From assembly GCA_963750255.1 (NCBI GenBank), contig CAVVPZ010000012.1, forward strand, positions 1-64,000: a stretch of DNA of 64,000 nt, in the 5' to 3' direction. This stretch comes from DATLED01 sp963750255. Lineage in GTDB: Bacteria > Actinomycetota > Acidimicrobiia > Acidimicrobiales > CADCTF01. The translations under genes were made by a program, and so were the position numbers. How positions within the stretch are numbered: the first letter of the stretch is position 1; every line of letters starts with the position of its first letter. Positions 9,527 to 19,518 of this stretch are shown in pieces. The notes beneath the pieces are model-generated. The model ran no database searches. It had not been told where the DNA came from and saw only the letters and a list, made by a program, of their open reading frames with translations.

Positions 9527-10854
9527 CCTTGGTCATGGAAGTACTCCAAGTTCGAGTGGTACCCGTGCGCCGCGGGGTCGGGCTTGAAGAAGGTGCGCGG
9601 CGCGCCGTCGCGAGTGAGGATGCCGAAGGACTCCGAGTCAGGGTGATAGCGGACGATGTCGCCATTCTCCCTGACGAGGCTGAGCGTGCCGGCAGGCGGG
9701 TCGTGAAGGAAGCGATGGGCGGCAGACGCGTAGTCGAGGGGGGTGTCGAGGCCTTCGAACTCGTCGGCGTGGCGAACGAAGTGTTCGACGACGTTGCGGG
9801 CGGGAGTCTCGGCGCCGGCGCTCCAGAGGGGGCCGTCGAGGTGCTTCCAGGCCTCCGCGCCTTCGGAGGCCTCGCGGAAGAGGCGGGCGGCGGTGTGCGG
9901 TTCGGCGAGATCGTCGAGGCGGCCGAGGAGCTCGAGGGTGCGGTCGCCGTCCTTGATCAAACGGCCGGCGTCGCCGAACCCGGGCACGGCGAAGGCGGCG
10001 TTGAGCGCCATCGCCCCCCACCGCCGGTGGAGTCCGTTGGCAGTGGCGTCGCGGGCGTCGCCCGCGACTGGGATCAGGCCGCTGGCGAACTGGCCGGCGA
10101 TGCGGCCGAACTCGCCCCAGCCGTTGGTGTAGCCCTTGTCGTCGAAGTCGCCGAGCACGAACCCGTCGGCCAGTCCCGTGAGCAAATCGGCGTCGCGGGT
10201 GGGGGAACGGACCTCGAGGACGCGGCGAACCCGGGCGAGATCAGGCGGCGCGGTCGAGGTCCGACACCGATCGGGATCGACGAACGCGGCCCGCGGCCAG
10301 CGAGCGTCGAGTCGGGTCCGGACGGCCCAGAGCGCGGCGAGCAGGTAGCTGCGATTCGTGGGTCCGAGGTGGTCGAGAGCGCCCTCGAGCGCGTTCGCGA
10401 CCTGGCGGGCCATCAGCCAGACCTCCGACTCGGAGAGCAGCCCCACGAACCTCGCCACTTCGTCGGGGTTGGCCCGCGCCTTGGGGTCGCGGAGGCGGCG
10501 GGCAGCGAGGTCGGGGAAGGCGGCGTCGATCCAAGGATCGTCGGCCCCCGACCACCCGACGAGGGCAGCGAATCCGGAGGCACCGGCGGGCCGCTCGATG
10601 CCGTACGGGGCCACCGCCAGCCGGCGCTCGTCGAGCGTCACGACTCCGGAAGTTGCACCATCGGCGGCGGCGAAGGCGGCGCCGACGTCGCCGACCCAGC
10701 GATCGAGAGAGGAGAAGGTCGCTCCCAACGAGGCGACGGCGGCGCCGAGGTCTGCGTGGTGGCCGAGCAAACGGCGAGCACCCCGGTGCAACTCGTCGTC
10801 GAGGTCGCGACCACCGCCGCTGAGGTCGTGCAGTGCGGCAGGGTCGGCGCTCAC
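9523..10854 (-). CDS. WXG-like polymorphic toxin with C-terminal BECR-type RNase domain
   Basis: Intact, about 443 residues from GTG 10854 (an in-frame ATG lies 12 codons upstream at 10890; GTG is preferred because SADPAALHDL is a typical start). The N-terminal 80 residues are helical with an RWVGDVG (WXG-like) turn, as in ESX/WXG100-related secreted toxins. The middle contains a pre-toxin region with GLIPVAGDARDA and FAVPGFGDAGR. The C-terminal 120 residues show VEHFVRHADEFEG, YASAAHRFL, NGDIVRYHPDSESFG and TFFKPD followed by NLEYF, a pattern I associate with barnase/EndoU/colicin D-like (BECR) RNase toxin tails. The stop overlaps the start of the Cys-rich gene. A secreted interbacterial RNase toxin is the likely role; the export route is not visible here. 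Confidence 0.7.
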   Translation of the reverse strand: MSADPAALHDLSGGGRDLDDELHRGARRLLGHHADLGAAVASLGATFSSLDRWVGDVGAAFAAADGATSGVVTLDERRLAVAPYGIERPAGASGFAALVGWSGADDPWIDAAFPDLAARRLRDPKARANPDEVARFVGLLSESEVWLMARQVANALEGALDHLGPTNRSYLLAALWAVRTRLDARWPRAAFVDPDRCRTSTAPPDLARVRRVLEVRSPTRDADLLTGLADGFVLGDFDDKGYTNGWGEFGRIAGQFASGLIPVAGDARDATANGLHRRWGAMALNAAFAVPGFGDAGRLIKDGDRTLELLGRLDDLAEPHTAARLFREASEGAEAWKHLDGPLWSAGAETPARNVVEHFVRHADEFEGLDTPLDYASAAHRFLHDPPAGTLSLVRENGDIVRYHPDSESFGILTRDGAPRTFFKPDPAAHGYHSNLEYFHDQG

Positions 10855-10857
10855 GGT

Positions 10858-10900
10858 CGGCACGAGCAACAAAAAAGCATGAAACATCATGAAGTGTCAA
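10858..10900 (-). promoter_or_regulatory. Possible promoter of the toxin gene
   Basis: On the minus strand a perfect TTGACA hexamer sits at 10900-10895. About 17 bases further is an A/T-rich tract (CTTTTTT around 10877-10871) in a region otherwise very GC-rich, and the proposed GTG start is about 18 bases after that. The -10 is a poor match, so this is only a suggestion. The 100-base gap separates two divergent genes and must hold promoters for both. Confidence 0.3.
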
Positions 10901-10956
10901 GCGAAGCGCTCGACCCGGAGGCCAGCCGGCAAGTGCCCGGGCGCGAGACTGGAGGC

Positions 10957-11701
10957 GTGACGGCCACCGACGACGGCGACTTGTGGGAAACCCACGCCCA
11001 GTGGTGGCAGGACGGATTCAGCGAGGGAGCCGACCCCGAATACGAGGAGCAGATCCTCCCCCTCGCCATCGCCCACCTGCGGGGCACCCGCCGGCTCCTC
11101 GATGTGGGCACCGGCGAGGGGCAAGTGGCCCGTCTGGCCACGACTGAGCTCGGCATCGAGGCCATCGGGGTCGACCCCACCGCGGCACAGATCCTCGAGG
11201 CGGCCAAACGCGGCGGGGGACCGGCGTACGCCCGCTCAGGCGCGGCGGCGCTCCCGTTCCGAGCAGCCACGTTCGACGCCGTCGTCGCTTGCCTCGTCTT
11301 CGAACACATCGCCGACGTCGACGACGCCATCGCTGAGGTGGCCCGGGTCCTCGAGCTGGGCGGGCGGTTCCTCTTCTTCCTCAACCACCCGTTGCTGCAG
11401 ACGCCCAACAGCGGCTGGATCGACGACACCATTCTCGAGGAGCAGTACTGGCGGATCGGGCCCTACCTGACTGAGGATCTCAGCATCGAGGAGGTGGAGA
11501 AGGACGTGTTCATCCCCTTCATCCACCGGCCGCTCAGTCCGCTACGTCAATGCCCTCAGCGCCAACGGACTCCTCGTCACGCACATGGACGAACCCGCGC
11601 CGCCTCCTGGCTTCCTGCAGCGGGCGGCCGAGTACGCCGAGGCCGCCACCATCCCTCGGCTCCTGCTGCTGCGATGCGAGAAGATCGGTCGGCGATCGTG
11701 A
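10957..11701 (+). CDS. Class I SAM-dependent methyltransferase, frameshifted
   Basis: Methyltransf_11-like enzyme of about 247 residues. SAM-binding motif I is LLDVGTGEGQVARL (about residue 48), followed by IGVDPT (motif Post I), PFRAATFDAVVACLVFEHI (motif II) and a post-core ARVLELGGRFLF. GTG 10957 gives TATDDGDLWETHAQWWQ; an upstream in-frame ATG near 10879 would add 26 residues of no character. A shift near 11530 joins FIHRPLS to RYVNALSANGL and gives the natural C-terminus with stop at 11699-11701. That stop overlaps the rapZ start in a GTGA arrangement. Substrate unknown. Confidence 0.8.
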
Positions 11702-12547
11702 ACGAGTTCCTCGTCGTCACTGGACTGAGCGGGGCCGGGAGGAAGCACGGCGGCCAGCGTCTTCGAAGACCTCGGCTGGTTCGTGATCGACAACCTGCCG
11801 CCCGCGCTGATCTCGAAGGTTGCGGAGCTCGCCGCCAAGCAGACGACCAACGAAACCGATCGGGTGGCGTTGGTGGTCTGGACGAGCCCGTTCCTCGAGG
11901 AACTCCTGCCCGCCATCGACGCGCTCGCCACGTCGGGCCGCGACCCGAAGATCCTGTTCCTCGAGGCCAGCGACGAGGCGTTGATCCGCCGCTACGAGGA
12001 CAAGCGCCGCCGCCACCCCGTCGCCGCCGGCGGCGTGGCCGAGAGCATCGAACAGGAGCGGGTGCTGCTCGAACCGGTCAAGGCCCGCGCCGACGTCGTC
12101 GTCGACACCACCGAACTGAACGTGCACCAGCTCCGTGAGCGGTTGACGGCGCTGTTCGGGGACGAACGAAGTGATGTCATGCAGACCGCAGTCGTGAGCT
12201 TCGGCTACAAGCACGGCATCCCCCTCGACGTCGACAACGTGTTCGACTGCCGGTTCCTCCCCAACCCGCACTGGGTCGACGAACTGCGACCGCTGACCGG
12301 ACTCGACGGGCCCGTGCGCGACTACGTGCTCGGCCAACCCGAGGCTGCGAAGTTCCTCGAGCAGCTCGACGCGCTCCTCGACCTCCTCCTGCCCGCGTAC
12401 CAAAAGGAGGGCAAGAGCTACCTGACGTTCGCCGTCGGCTGTACCGGCGGGCACCATCGCAGCGTGGCCATTGCCGAGGCGCTGGCCCGATTGATCGAGG
12501 GGCGGGGCCTGACCCCGACGGTGAGCCACCGGGACATCGAGCGTTGA
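11698..12547 (+). CDS. rapZ: RNase adapter / nucleotide-binding protein RapZ (YvcJ), frameshifted
   Basis: P-loop nucleotide-binding protein of the RapZ/YvcJ family; in Escherichia coli RapZ directs RNase E to the small RNA GlmZ, while the actinobacterial role is less defined. GTG 11698 gives NEFLVVTGLSGAGR; the Walker A is broken by one extra A in GGGAGGAAGCACG (about 11742-11746). Removing it restores GRSTAASVFEDLGW and the continuous frame VIDNLPPALI to the end. Conserved C-terminal features are SFGYKHGIP, FDCRFLPNPHW, YLTFAVGCTGGHHRSVAIAE and HRDIER. About 282 residues. Its TGA overlaps the TTG start of yvcK (TTGA). Confidence 0.95.
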
Positions 12548-13398
12548 GGCCCCGCGTCGTCGCCCTCGGCGGTGGGCACGGAACGGCGGTGACGCTGGCC
12601 GCGGCCCGCGAGTACGCGAGCGACATCACGGCCATTGTGAGCGTCGCCGACGATGGGGGGAGCAGCGGCCGGCTCCGAGCCGAGCTGGGCATCCCTGCCC
12701 CCGGCGACTTGCGTCGTTGCCTGGTGGCGCTCAGCGATGTCGACACCAGCCCGTTGGCGGCCGCGTTCGAGCACCGATTCGACGACGGTCACGCACTTGG
12801 AAACCTCGTGATCGCCGGATTGACGACCTCCACCGGGAGTTTCACCGAGGCCCTCCATGAGGCGGGCCGGCTCCTCGAGGCCAAGGGCCGCGTGTTGCCC
12901 GCCACCATCGATGCGGTGGTGCTCAAGGCGGTGGCCGACGCAGGCGAGGTCGAGGGCCAGGTCAACGTGGCCGCCGCCGGCCGAATCGCCCACGTCGGCA
13001 TCGTGCCCGCCGACGCCAGGCCACCGGCGGCTGCCATCGGATCGATCGCCGCCGCCGATCAACTCGTCGTCGGGCCCGGCAGCCTCTTCACCAGCGTCCT
13101 CGCTGTCGTCGCGGTCAAAGAATTGCGACACGCGCTCATCGAAAGTCGAGCGCCGATCGTCTACGTCTGCAACCTCCGGGCCAGCGGCGAGACGGCCGGC
13201 TTCGATGTCGCCGGACATCTCGATGCGCTCGCCGCCCACGGCCTCGATCCAGATGTCGTGCTCGCCGATACGGCCGCCATGGAGCTGGGGCGTGTCGACA
13301 CCTCGGTTCGTGTCGAGTGCGCCGATCTCACCGATCCCCGAACCGGAGGGCACGACCCGACCAAACTGGCACGGGCGCTGGCCGATCTGGTCGGATAG
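12544..13398 (+). CDS. yvcK: Gluconeogenesis factor YvcK / CofD-like protein
   Basis: Intact, 284 residues from TTG 12544, overlapping the rapZ stop. The CofD-like fold is shown by VVALGGGHGTA at the N-terminus, IVSVADDGGSSGRLR, PAPGDLRRCL, GHALGNLVIAGL and GPGSLFTSVLAV. YvcK (CuvA in mycobacteria) binds UDP-sugars and is tied to cell-wall homeostasis and growth on gluconeogenic carbon. The usual actinobacterial successor, whiA, is absent: only 70 bases separate this gene from gap. Confidence 0.95.
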   Translation: MRPRVVALGGGHGTAVTLAAAREYASDITAIVSVADDGGSSGRLRAELGIPAPGDLRRCLVALSDVDTSPLAAAFEHRFDDGHALGNLVIAGLTTSTGSFTEALHEAGRLLEAKGRVLPATIDAVVLKAVADAGEVEGQVNVAAAGRIAHVGIVPADARPPAAAIGSIAAADQLVVGPGSLFTSVLAVVAVKELRHALIESRAPIVYVCNLRASGETAGFDVAGHLDALAAHGLDPDVVLADTAAMELGRVDTSVRVECADLTDPRTGGHDPTKLARALADLVG

Positions 13399-13468
13399 GG
13401 CGGGGTAGGACCCGCTCAGGGCCACCGCCCACCTCTTCCCACCGAGACAGCAAAGGGGCTGCATCGAC

Positions 13469-14480
13469 ATGGCCGTACGAGTCGGCATCAACGGGTTCGG
13501 ACGCATCGGACGGAACTTCTTCAAGGCCGCCAAGCAACGTGGCGTCGACATCGACTTCGTCGCCGCCAACGACCCGTTCGGTCGAAGGAACTCATGGCCC
13601 ACCTGCTCCGCCACGACACGATCCAGGGCCGGTGGGACGTCGATGTCCAGGTCGACCGACGAGGGCATCTCCGTCGACGGCGACACCATCAAGATCCTCG
13701 CCGACCGCGACCCCGCCGACCTGCCGTGGGCCGACCTCGGCGTCGACTGCGTCATCGAGTCGACCGGCGTCTTCACCTCGAAGGAGCAGGCCTCGGCCCA
13801 CCTTGACGGCCGGCGCACCGCTGGTGATCGTGTCGCAGCCCTCCGCCAGGCGCCGACGCCACCTTCGTCGTCGGCGTCAACGACGACACCTTCGACCCGG
13901 CCAAGCACAAGGTCATCTCCAACGCCTCGTGCACGACCAACTGCTTCGTGCCCATGGTCAAGGTGCTCGACGACGCCTTCGGCATCGAGAAGGGTCTGAT
14001 GACGACCGTCCACGCCTACACGGCCACCCAGGCCATCGTCGATGGGCCGAGCAAGGACCTGCGCGAAGCCCGTGCCGCGGCCGTCAACGTCATCCCGTCG
14101 TCGACCGGTGCGGCCAGGGCCACGGCCTCGTGCTCGAGTCGATGAAGGGCAAGCTCGACGGCAGCTCGCTGCGGGTGCCGATCCCCGACGGCTCGATCAC
14201 CGACTTCACCGCCATCCTCGACAGCGAGGCCATCGGTCGACGAGATCAACGCGGCGTTCAAGGCGGCATCGGAGTCCGGCCCGCTGGCGCCGGTGCTCGA
14301 CTACTCCGACGGACCCGATCGTGTCCAGCGACATCGTCGGCTCGCCGGCGTCGTGCACGTTCGACGCCCCGCTGACGATGGTGATGGGCAACCTGGTCAA
14401 GGTGTTCGGCTGGTACGACAACGAGTGGGGCTACTCGAACCGGGTCGTCGACCTGATCCTGTCGCACCGCCGGCAAGTAG
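13469..14480 (+). CDS. gap: Glyceraldehyde-3-phosphate dehydrogenase, multiple frameshifts
   Basis: Glycolytic NAD-dependent enzyme making 1,3-bisphosphoglycerate. ATG 13469 follows an AAAGGGG element and gives the Rossmann start VGINGFGRIGRNFFKA. The remainder is spread over all three frames with about eight changes (near 13575, 13640, 13803, 13850, 14115, 14235, 14315 and 14468). Landmarks: VIESTGVFTSKEQA, SNASCTTNC (catalytic Cys), TTVHAYTATQ, NVIPSSTGAA, VFGWYDNEWGYSNR. The stop TAG 14478-14480 touches the GTG of pgk. As an essential glycolytic gene with every segment conserved it is surely functional in the cell; the shifts are best read as errors in the sequence. Confidence 0.93.
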
Positions 14481-15615
14481 TGCCCGCCCGTTCCGCAGCT
14501 CGAGGACCTGCCCGACCCGTCGGGCAAGTCCGTGCTCCTCCGCGCCGACTTCAACGTTCCGCTGAGCGCCGACGGCGACATCGACGACGACCTCCGCATC
14601 CGGGCCGCTCTGCCCACCATCGAGTGGCTTCTCGGACGCAGGTGCCAGGGTGACCGCGTGCAGCCATCTCGGTCGCCCCAAGGGCAAGCCCGTGGCCGAG
14701 TACTCCCTCGACCCGGTGCGTGCCCGGCTCGCCGAGCTCGCCCCGGGCGTCGAGTTGTTGGAGAACCTCCGCTTCGATCCCGGCGAAGAGGCCAACGACC
14801 CCGCCTTCGTCGAGCGAGCTGATCGAGGGTCACGACCTCTACGTCGACGACGCGTTCGGGGCCGCCCACCGGGCTCACGCCAGCATCGTCGGCCCCCCGC
14901 AGTACCTTCCCAGCGCGGCCGGCCGCCTGCTGGCGCGAGAGGTCGAGGTGCTCGGTGGTCTCCTCGACAACCCGGCCCGCCCGTTCGTGACCGTGCTCGG
15001 TGGCTCGAAGGTGAGCGACAAGCTCGGGGTGATCTCGGCGCTGCTCGACAAGGTCGATCAGCTTCTCATCGGCGGCGGAATGTGCTTCACCTTCTTCGCC
15101 GCCCAGGGGCGCTCGATCGGCGACAGCCTGCTCGAGGCCGATCAGGTCGACGCCTGCCGGCAACTCCTCGAAGGGCCGGCAAGATCCTGTTGCCTGAGGA
15201 CATCGTCGGGATTGAGCGCCGAGGGCAAGATCGGTAACCCGGCGGCGGGGGGCGACATGCGGATGTTCGGCCGTGGCCTTCCCGACGGATGGAAGGGGCT
15301 CGACATCGGCCCCGGCGCCGCCGCTGCGTTCGGCGAGGTCATCAATCGAGGCGCGGACCGTGTTCTGGAACGGCCCGATGGGTGTCTTCGAAGACCCACG
15401 CTTCGAGGCGGGCACACGGGCGGTGGCCGAGGCGTGCGCCGAGACCCGTGGCTTCACCGTGGTCGGCGGCGGCGACAGCGCGAGCGGCGGTCGGCCAAGT
15501 TCGGTCTCGACGACGAAATCGACCACGTCTCCACCGGGGGCGGCGCCGTCTCGAGCTGCTCGAACAAGGCGACCTGCCCGGACTCGAGGCCCTCAGAGGA
15601 GCTCCCAATGCCTGA
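14480..15615 (+). CDS. pgk: Phosphoglycerate kinase, multiple frameshifts
   Basis: Transfers phosphate from 1,3-bisphosphoglycerate to ADP. Homology begins with QLEDLPDPSGKSVLLRADFNVPL at 14500-14570; GTG 14480, overlapping the gap stop, is the nearest plausible start. Conserved parts found across frames: SHLGRPKGKP, LLENLRF, LYVDDAFGAAHRAHAS, VTVLGGSKVSDK, LLIGGGMCFTF, PGAAAAFGEVI, VFWNGPMGVFED and VVGGGDSA. At least six shifts; for example one extra A in CTCGGACGCAGG (about 14637) breaks LGAGARVTACSHLGR. Stop TGA 15613-15615 lies 8 bases inside tpiA. About 378 residues, slightly shorter than usual. Confidence 0.92.
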
Positions 15616-16391
15616 CCGCAAGCCGCTCATCAGCGGCAACTGGAAGATGCACCACAACCACTTCGAGGCCATCCAGCTGGTGCAGAAGCTGAGCTACGCC
15701 ATCACCAAGGACGACTACGAGCGCGTCGACGTCTCGGTCCATCCCGCCCTTCACCGACCTCCGCACGGTGCAGACCGTGCTCGACGCCGACAAGATCCCG
15801 ATCCTGCTGGGCGCGCAGCACTGCCACTTCGAGGAGAAGGGCGCGTTCACCGGTGAGGTCAGCCCCGGGATGCTGGAGAAGCTCAACGTCAAGCCTAGGT
15901 GATCGCCGGCCACTCCGAACGTCGCGAGGTCTTCGGTGAGTCCGACGAAATGGTCAACGCGAAGATCCAGGCCATCTTCCGCCACGGCATGACGCCGATC
16001 GTGTGTTGTGGCGAGACCCTCGACGAGCGAGAGGCGGGTGCGACCGACGAGAAGATCCGGGGGCAGGTGACGGCCATCCTGCACGGACTCTCTCCTGATC
16101 AGGTCGCCCGTCTGGTCATCGCCTATGAGCCGATCTGGGCCATCGGCACGGGGCGCACGGCAAGTAGCGACGACGCCCAAGCCACCTGCGCGCTCGGTGC
16201 GTAGCCTGGTGGCTGACCTCGCCGGCGCCGAGGCTGCGGCCGCAGTGCGGATCCAGTACGGCGGGTCGGTCAAGCCGACCAACATCGCCGAGCTCATGGC
16301 GCAGCCCGACATCGACGGCGCCTTGGTCGGCGGCGCATCGCTGGAGCCGGACGATTTCGCCCGTATCGTTCGGTGGGAGGTCGCGAACTGA
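15608..16391 (+). CDS. tpiA: Triosephosphate isomerase, frameshifted
   Basis: Interconverts dihydroxyacetone phosphate and glyceraldehyde-3-phosphate. ATG 15608 gives the signature start KPLISGNWKMHHN (catalytic Lys). Later segments in other frames are GAQHCHFEEKGAFTGE, VIAGHSERRE (catalytic His), AYEPIWAIGTGRTAS (catalytic Glu) and IQYGGSVKPTN. Shifts near 15750, 15890 and 16195; the middle one creates a spurious TAG inside LNVK-VIAGHSE. About 260 residues, normal length. Overlaps pgk by 8 bases and is followed by secG, the standard actinobacterial order. Confidence 0.94.
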
Positions 16392-16446
16392 TGACGGTGA
16401 GTGGTACCGTTCTTTGCGAACAGGTTACGAGGAAGGGCTCTACACC

Positions 16447-16677
16447 GTGCTGACTGCAGCTGTCGTCGTTGTTCACGTGGTGGTGTCGCTCCTGCTCGTC
16501 CTGCTCATCTTGTTGCACAGCGGACGGGGAGGCGGGCTCTCCGACATGTTCGGAGGTGCCGTCGGCAACGCTGCCGCGGGCTCGACGGTCGTCGACCGAA
16601 ACCTCGACCGGATCACCGTGGCGGCCGGCGTCATCTTCGGCTTCACCACCATCATCCTGGCCATCCGGCTGCAGTAA
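16447..16677 (+). CDS. secG: Preprotein translocase subunit SecG
   Basis: Small membrane subunit of the SecYEG channel, 76 residues. Two hydrophobic helices (residues about 3-22 and 54-74) flank a cytoplasmic loop with the typical LLHSGRGGGLSDMFGG motif. GTG 16447 is chosen over an in-frame TTG at 16414 because AGGAAGGG lies 9-16 bases upstream and the shorter form matches the family. Located directly downstream of tpiA, as in most Actinobacteria. Confidence 0.9.
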   Translation: MLTAAVVVVHVVVSLLLVLLILLHSGRGGGLSDMFGGAVGNAAAGSTVVDRNLDRITVAAGVIFGFTTIILAIRLQ

Positions 16678-16725
16678 CACATCTACCGTCTCGGCACTGG
16701 CGCCGCGGCGAAGGAGGTTCCAACC

Positions 16726-18399
16726 TTGGAACGCACGAATCGGCGGACCGCGTTGTTCGTCCTGGTCACCATCCTCGGATTGGTGGCTGCCGCTTGCGGG
16801 GGCGGAGACAACACCAAAGACGGCGCTGACGTCGCCAAGACGACCGACAGCACCACGGCGAAGTTGGTCGATGTCACCGACGGCGGCACCCTGACCTACG
16901 CCTCTGACCAAGGTGTCGGCGGCTTCAACAACAACACGTCGACCGACAACAAGGCGTCGTTGGCCTACATCGTGATCAACGTGTATCCCCAGATCTTCCG
17001 GACCAGCCCCGACTTCAAGGTCACTCCCGACCCCAACTACGTCGAGAGTGCGGAGCAGACCAAGGACGATCCGCAGACCGTTGTCATCAAGCTCAACAAG
17101 AAGGCCGTGTGGTCTGACGGCGTGCCGATCTCGGCCGATGACCTGATCTACAACTGGACGGCCCAGAACGGCAGCAACGAAAAGGTCGATGCGGCCTCGA
17201 CCACGGGTACGAGGACATCGAGTCGATCACCGGCTCCGACGGCGGCAAGACGGCCACGCTCGTCTTCAAGAAGCCCTTCGCCGACTGGAAGGCGCTGTTC
17301 ACCAACGTCGTGCCCAAGCACATCCTCGAGGCGACCGCGCCCGGCGACCTCGCCAAGCAGTGGAACGAAGGATTGGCGAGCTTCCCGACCTGGTCGGGTG
17401 GCCCGTTCAAGATCGCCTCGTACACCAAGGACCAGAGCCTGACCCTGGTGCCCAACGAGAAGTGGTGGGGCGACAAGCCGCACCTCGATCAGATCGTGGT
17501 GCGCTTCGGGATCACGACCCCGGCGTTGGCTCAGGCCCTCGCGAACAAAGAAGTCGACCTCGCCTACCCCCAGCCCCAGATCGACCTGGTGCAACAGATC
17601 AAGGCCATCCCGGGCGTCGAGTCCGAGATCGCCTACGGGCTCTCGTATGAGCACATCGACTTCAACTTCAAGAACGAGCACCTGGCCAACAAGGAAGTTC
17701 GTCAGGCCATCGCCTACGCCCTCGACCGTGACGACATCGTCGAACCGCACCGTCAAGCAGTTCGACGATCGTGGCAAGCGCCTCGACAACCGCATCTGGC
17801 TGACGGGCCAGCCCGAGTACGAGGCCCACGGCAAGGAGTACGCCAAGCCCGACACCACCAAGGCCGAGGCGCTGCTCAAGCAAGCCGGCTACGTCAAGGG
17901 CGCTGACGGCATCTACGCCAAGGACGGCAAGAAGCTGACGCTTCGCATCTCGACCACGGGTGGCAACGCCCTTCGCGAGCAGACCGAGCAGCTCATCCAG
18001 GCCCAGCTCAAGAAGGTCGGCATCGACATCCAGATCGCCAACGTGCAGGGCTCAGCCGTGTTCGACGAGATCGACAAGGGCAACTTCGACATCGCCCTGT
18101 TCGCCTGGGTCGGCACGCCCTTCTCGGTCAGCTCGACCAAGGCGCTGTTCACCTGCACCGCCGGCGACACCGGTCCCTGCTCGGGCGGCTCGAACTTCGG
18201 TGAGTACAGCAACCCGAAGCTCGACACGCTCTACGCCGAGGCCATCTCGACGGCCGACAAGGCGAAGTCGGTCGACCTTTCCCAGCAGATCGACGAGATC
18301 ATGTGGACTGACATGGCGACGTTGCCGCTCTACGCCAAGCCGCAGTACCAGCCGTACCGCTCGACGTTCGGCAACGTGATCGTCAACGCGACCACCTAG
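16726..18399 (+). CDS. ABC transporter substrate-binding lipoprotein (SBP_bac_5), frameshifted
   Basis: Extracytoplasmic binding protein of the dipeptide/oligopeptide family (cluster C). TTG 16726 follows a strong AAGGAGG at 16711-16717. The signal peptide ends in LVAAACGGG, a lipobox, so the protein should be lipid-anchored. Family landmarks: GGTLTYASDQ, VVIKLNKKAVWSDGVPISADDLIY, YEHIDFNFKNEHLANKEVRQAIAYALDRD and a C-terminal TLPLYAKPQYQPYR. Frame changes near 17205 and 17745. About 557 residues. First gene of a peptide-uptake operon; a strong hairpin separates it from the permease genes, a usual device for making more binding protein than permease. Confidence 0.88.
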
Positions 18400-18483
18400 G
18401 GTCCCCTGTGGAACGCTCCGCAGATTGGCGTCAAGGCCAGTGAGGCCCCCCGTTCGGGTAGCGGCAACAAGTTGAACAAATGA

Positions 18484-18515
18484 CGACGGGGGGCCGGGTT
18501 ACCGGCCCCCCGTCG
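18484..18515 (+). terminator. Perfect 14-bp hairpin between binding protein and permease genes
   Basis: CGACGGGGGGCCGG at 18484-18497 and its exact complement at 18502-18515 enclose a 4-base loop (GTTA). There is no T tract after it. It sits 85 bases after the binding-protein stop and 20 bases before the permease start, so it could act as a partial terminator or 3' stabiliser that lowers expression of the downstream genes. Confidence 0.7.
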
Positions 18516-18535
18516 CCGTACACTCCGGGAGACCG

Positions 18536-19518
18536 ATGCTCGGCTTCGTGGTACGCCGACTGGCGAGCTCCGTGCTCGTCTTGCTGTTGTCGTCGGTCAT
18601 CGTGTTCACGCTGGTGGCCAACTCTGGCGATCCGCTCGCCGACTTGAAGAATCGGCAACCACCACCCCCCCGTCGGTGGTCGAGCTACGGCGCACCCAGC
18701 TGCACCTCGACGAGCCGGTCCTGGCCCGGTACGTGATCTGGCTGTCGGCCTTCGTCCGTCGGCGACATGGGCAAGGCGGTCGACGGGCGCGAGGTGGCGC
18801 CGCTGCTGTGGCGGCGACTCCAGCTGACGCTGCGCATGGTCATCGGCGCGATGGCGCTGGCCCTCGTGCTGGCCGTGGTCGTCGGGGTGTTCTCCGCCGT
18901 CCGCCAATACAGCGTGGGTGACTACATCGCCACCTTCATCGGGTTCCTCTTTCTCTCCATGCCCGCCTTTTGGTTGGCTGTGCTCCTGAAGGAGTACCTC
19001 GCCATCCGGGTCAACAAGCTCTTCGGGCGGACGCTCGTCTACACCGTTGGCGACCAAACGCCGAACCTGACCGGCTCGTTGTTCGACCGACTCGGAAACT
19101 ACGCCGGTCATCTCGTGTTGCCGACCCTGGCGTTGGCTCTCATCAGCTATGCGGCGTGGTCGCGGTTCCAACGGGCCAGCATGCTCGACGTGCTCAACAG
19201 CGACTACATCCGCCTGGCCCGGGCCAAGGGCCTCAAGCCCTTCCGGGTGATGACGCGCCACGCCCTGCGCAACGCGCTCATCCCCATCACGACGGTGGTC
19301 GCCATCGACTTCGCCGGCATCCTCGGCGGAGCCATCATCACCGAACGCGTCTTCGCCTGGCAGGGGATGGGCACGCTCCTCATCCAGACGGATTGGGCTT
19401 CTACGACGTCAACATCGTGCTGGCGTGGCTGATGGTCTCGGCCGTCATGGTCGTGCTGTTCAACCTGCTCGCCGACCTCCTCTACGGCGTGCTCGACCCG
19501 AGGATCCGCGTTGGCTGA
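18536..19518 (+). CDS. dppB: Peptide ABC transporter permease, DppB-type, frameshifted
   Basis: Inner-membrane permease, BPD_transp_1 family, about 327 residues with six expected helices. ATG 18536 gives FVVRRLASSVLVLLLSSVIVF, the characteristic first helix. Shifts near 18665, 18765 and 19395. The cytoplasmic EAA-like loop is YIRLARAKGLKPFRVMTRHALRNA, followed by the final helices and GVLDPRIRVG. The end overlaps dppC by 8 bases. Specificity for peptides is the family default; nickel, opine or sugar substrates are possible. Confidence 0.88.

Noticed and set aside
8599..12138. A single 1179-codon open frame across uvrC, the toxin and the methyltransferase
   Set aside because: The first two thirds are the shadow of uvrC and of the reverse-strand toxin gene; only the part from about 10957 matches a protein family, and frames opposite GC-rich genes are often open.
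13469..16391. gap, pgk and tpiA as pseudogenes
   Set aside because: All catalytic motifs survive in order, and three adjacent glycolytic genes would not decay together in a free-living cell; sequence error is simpler.
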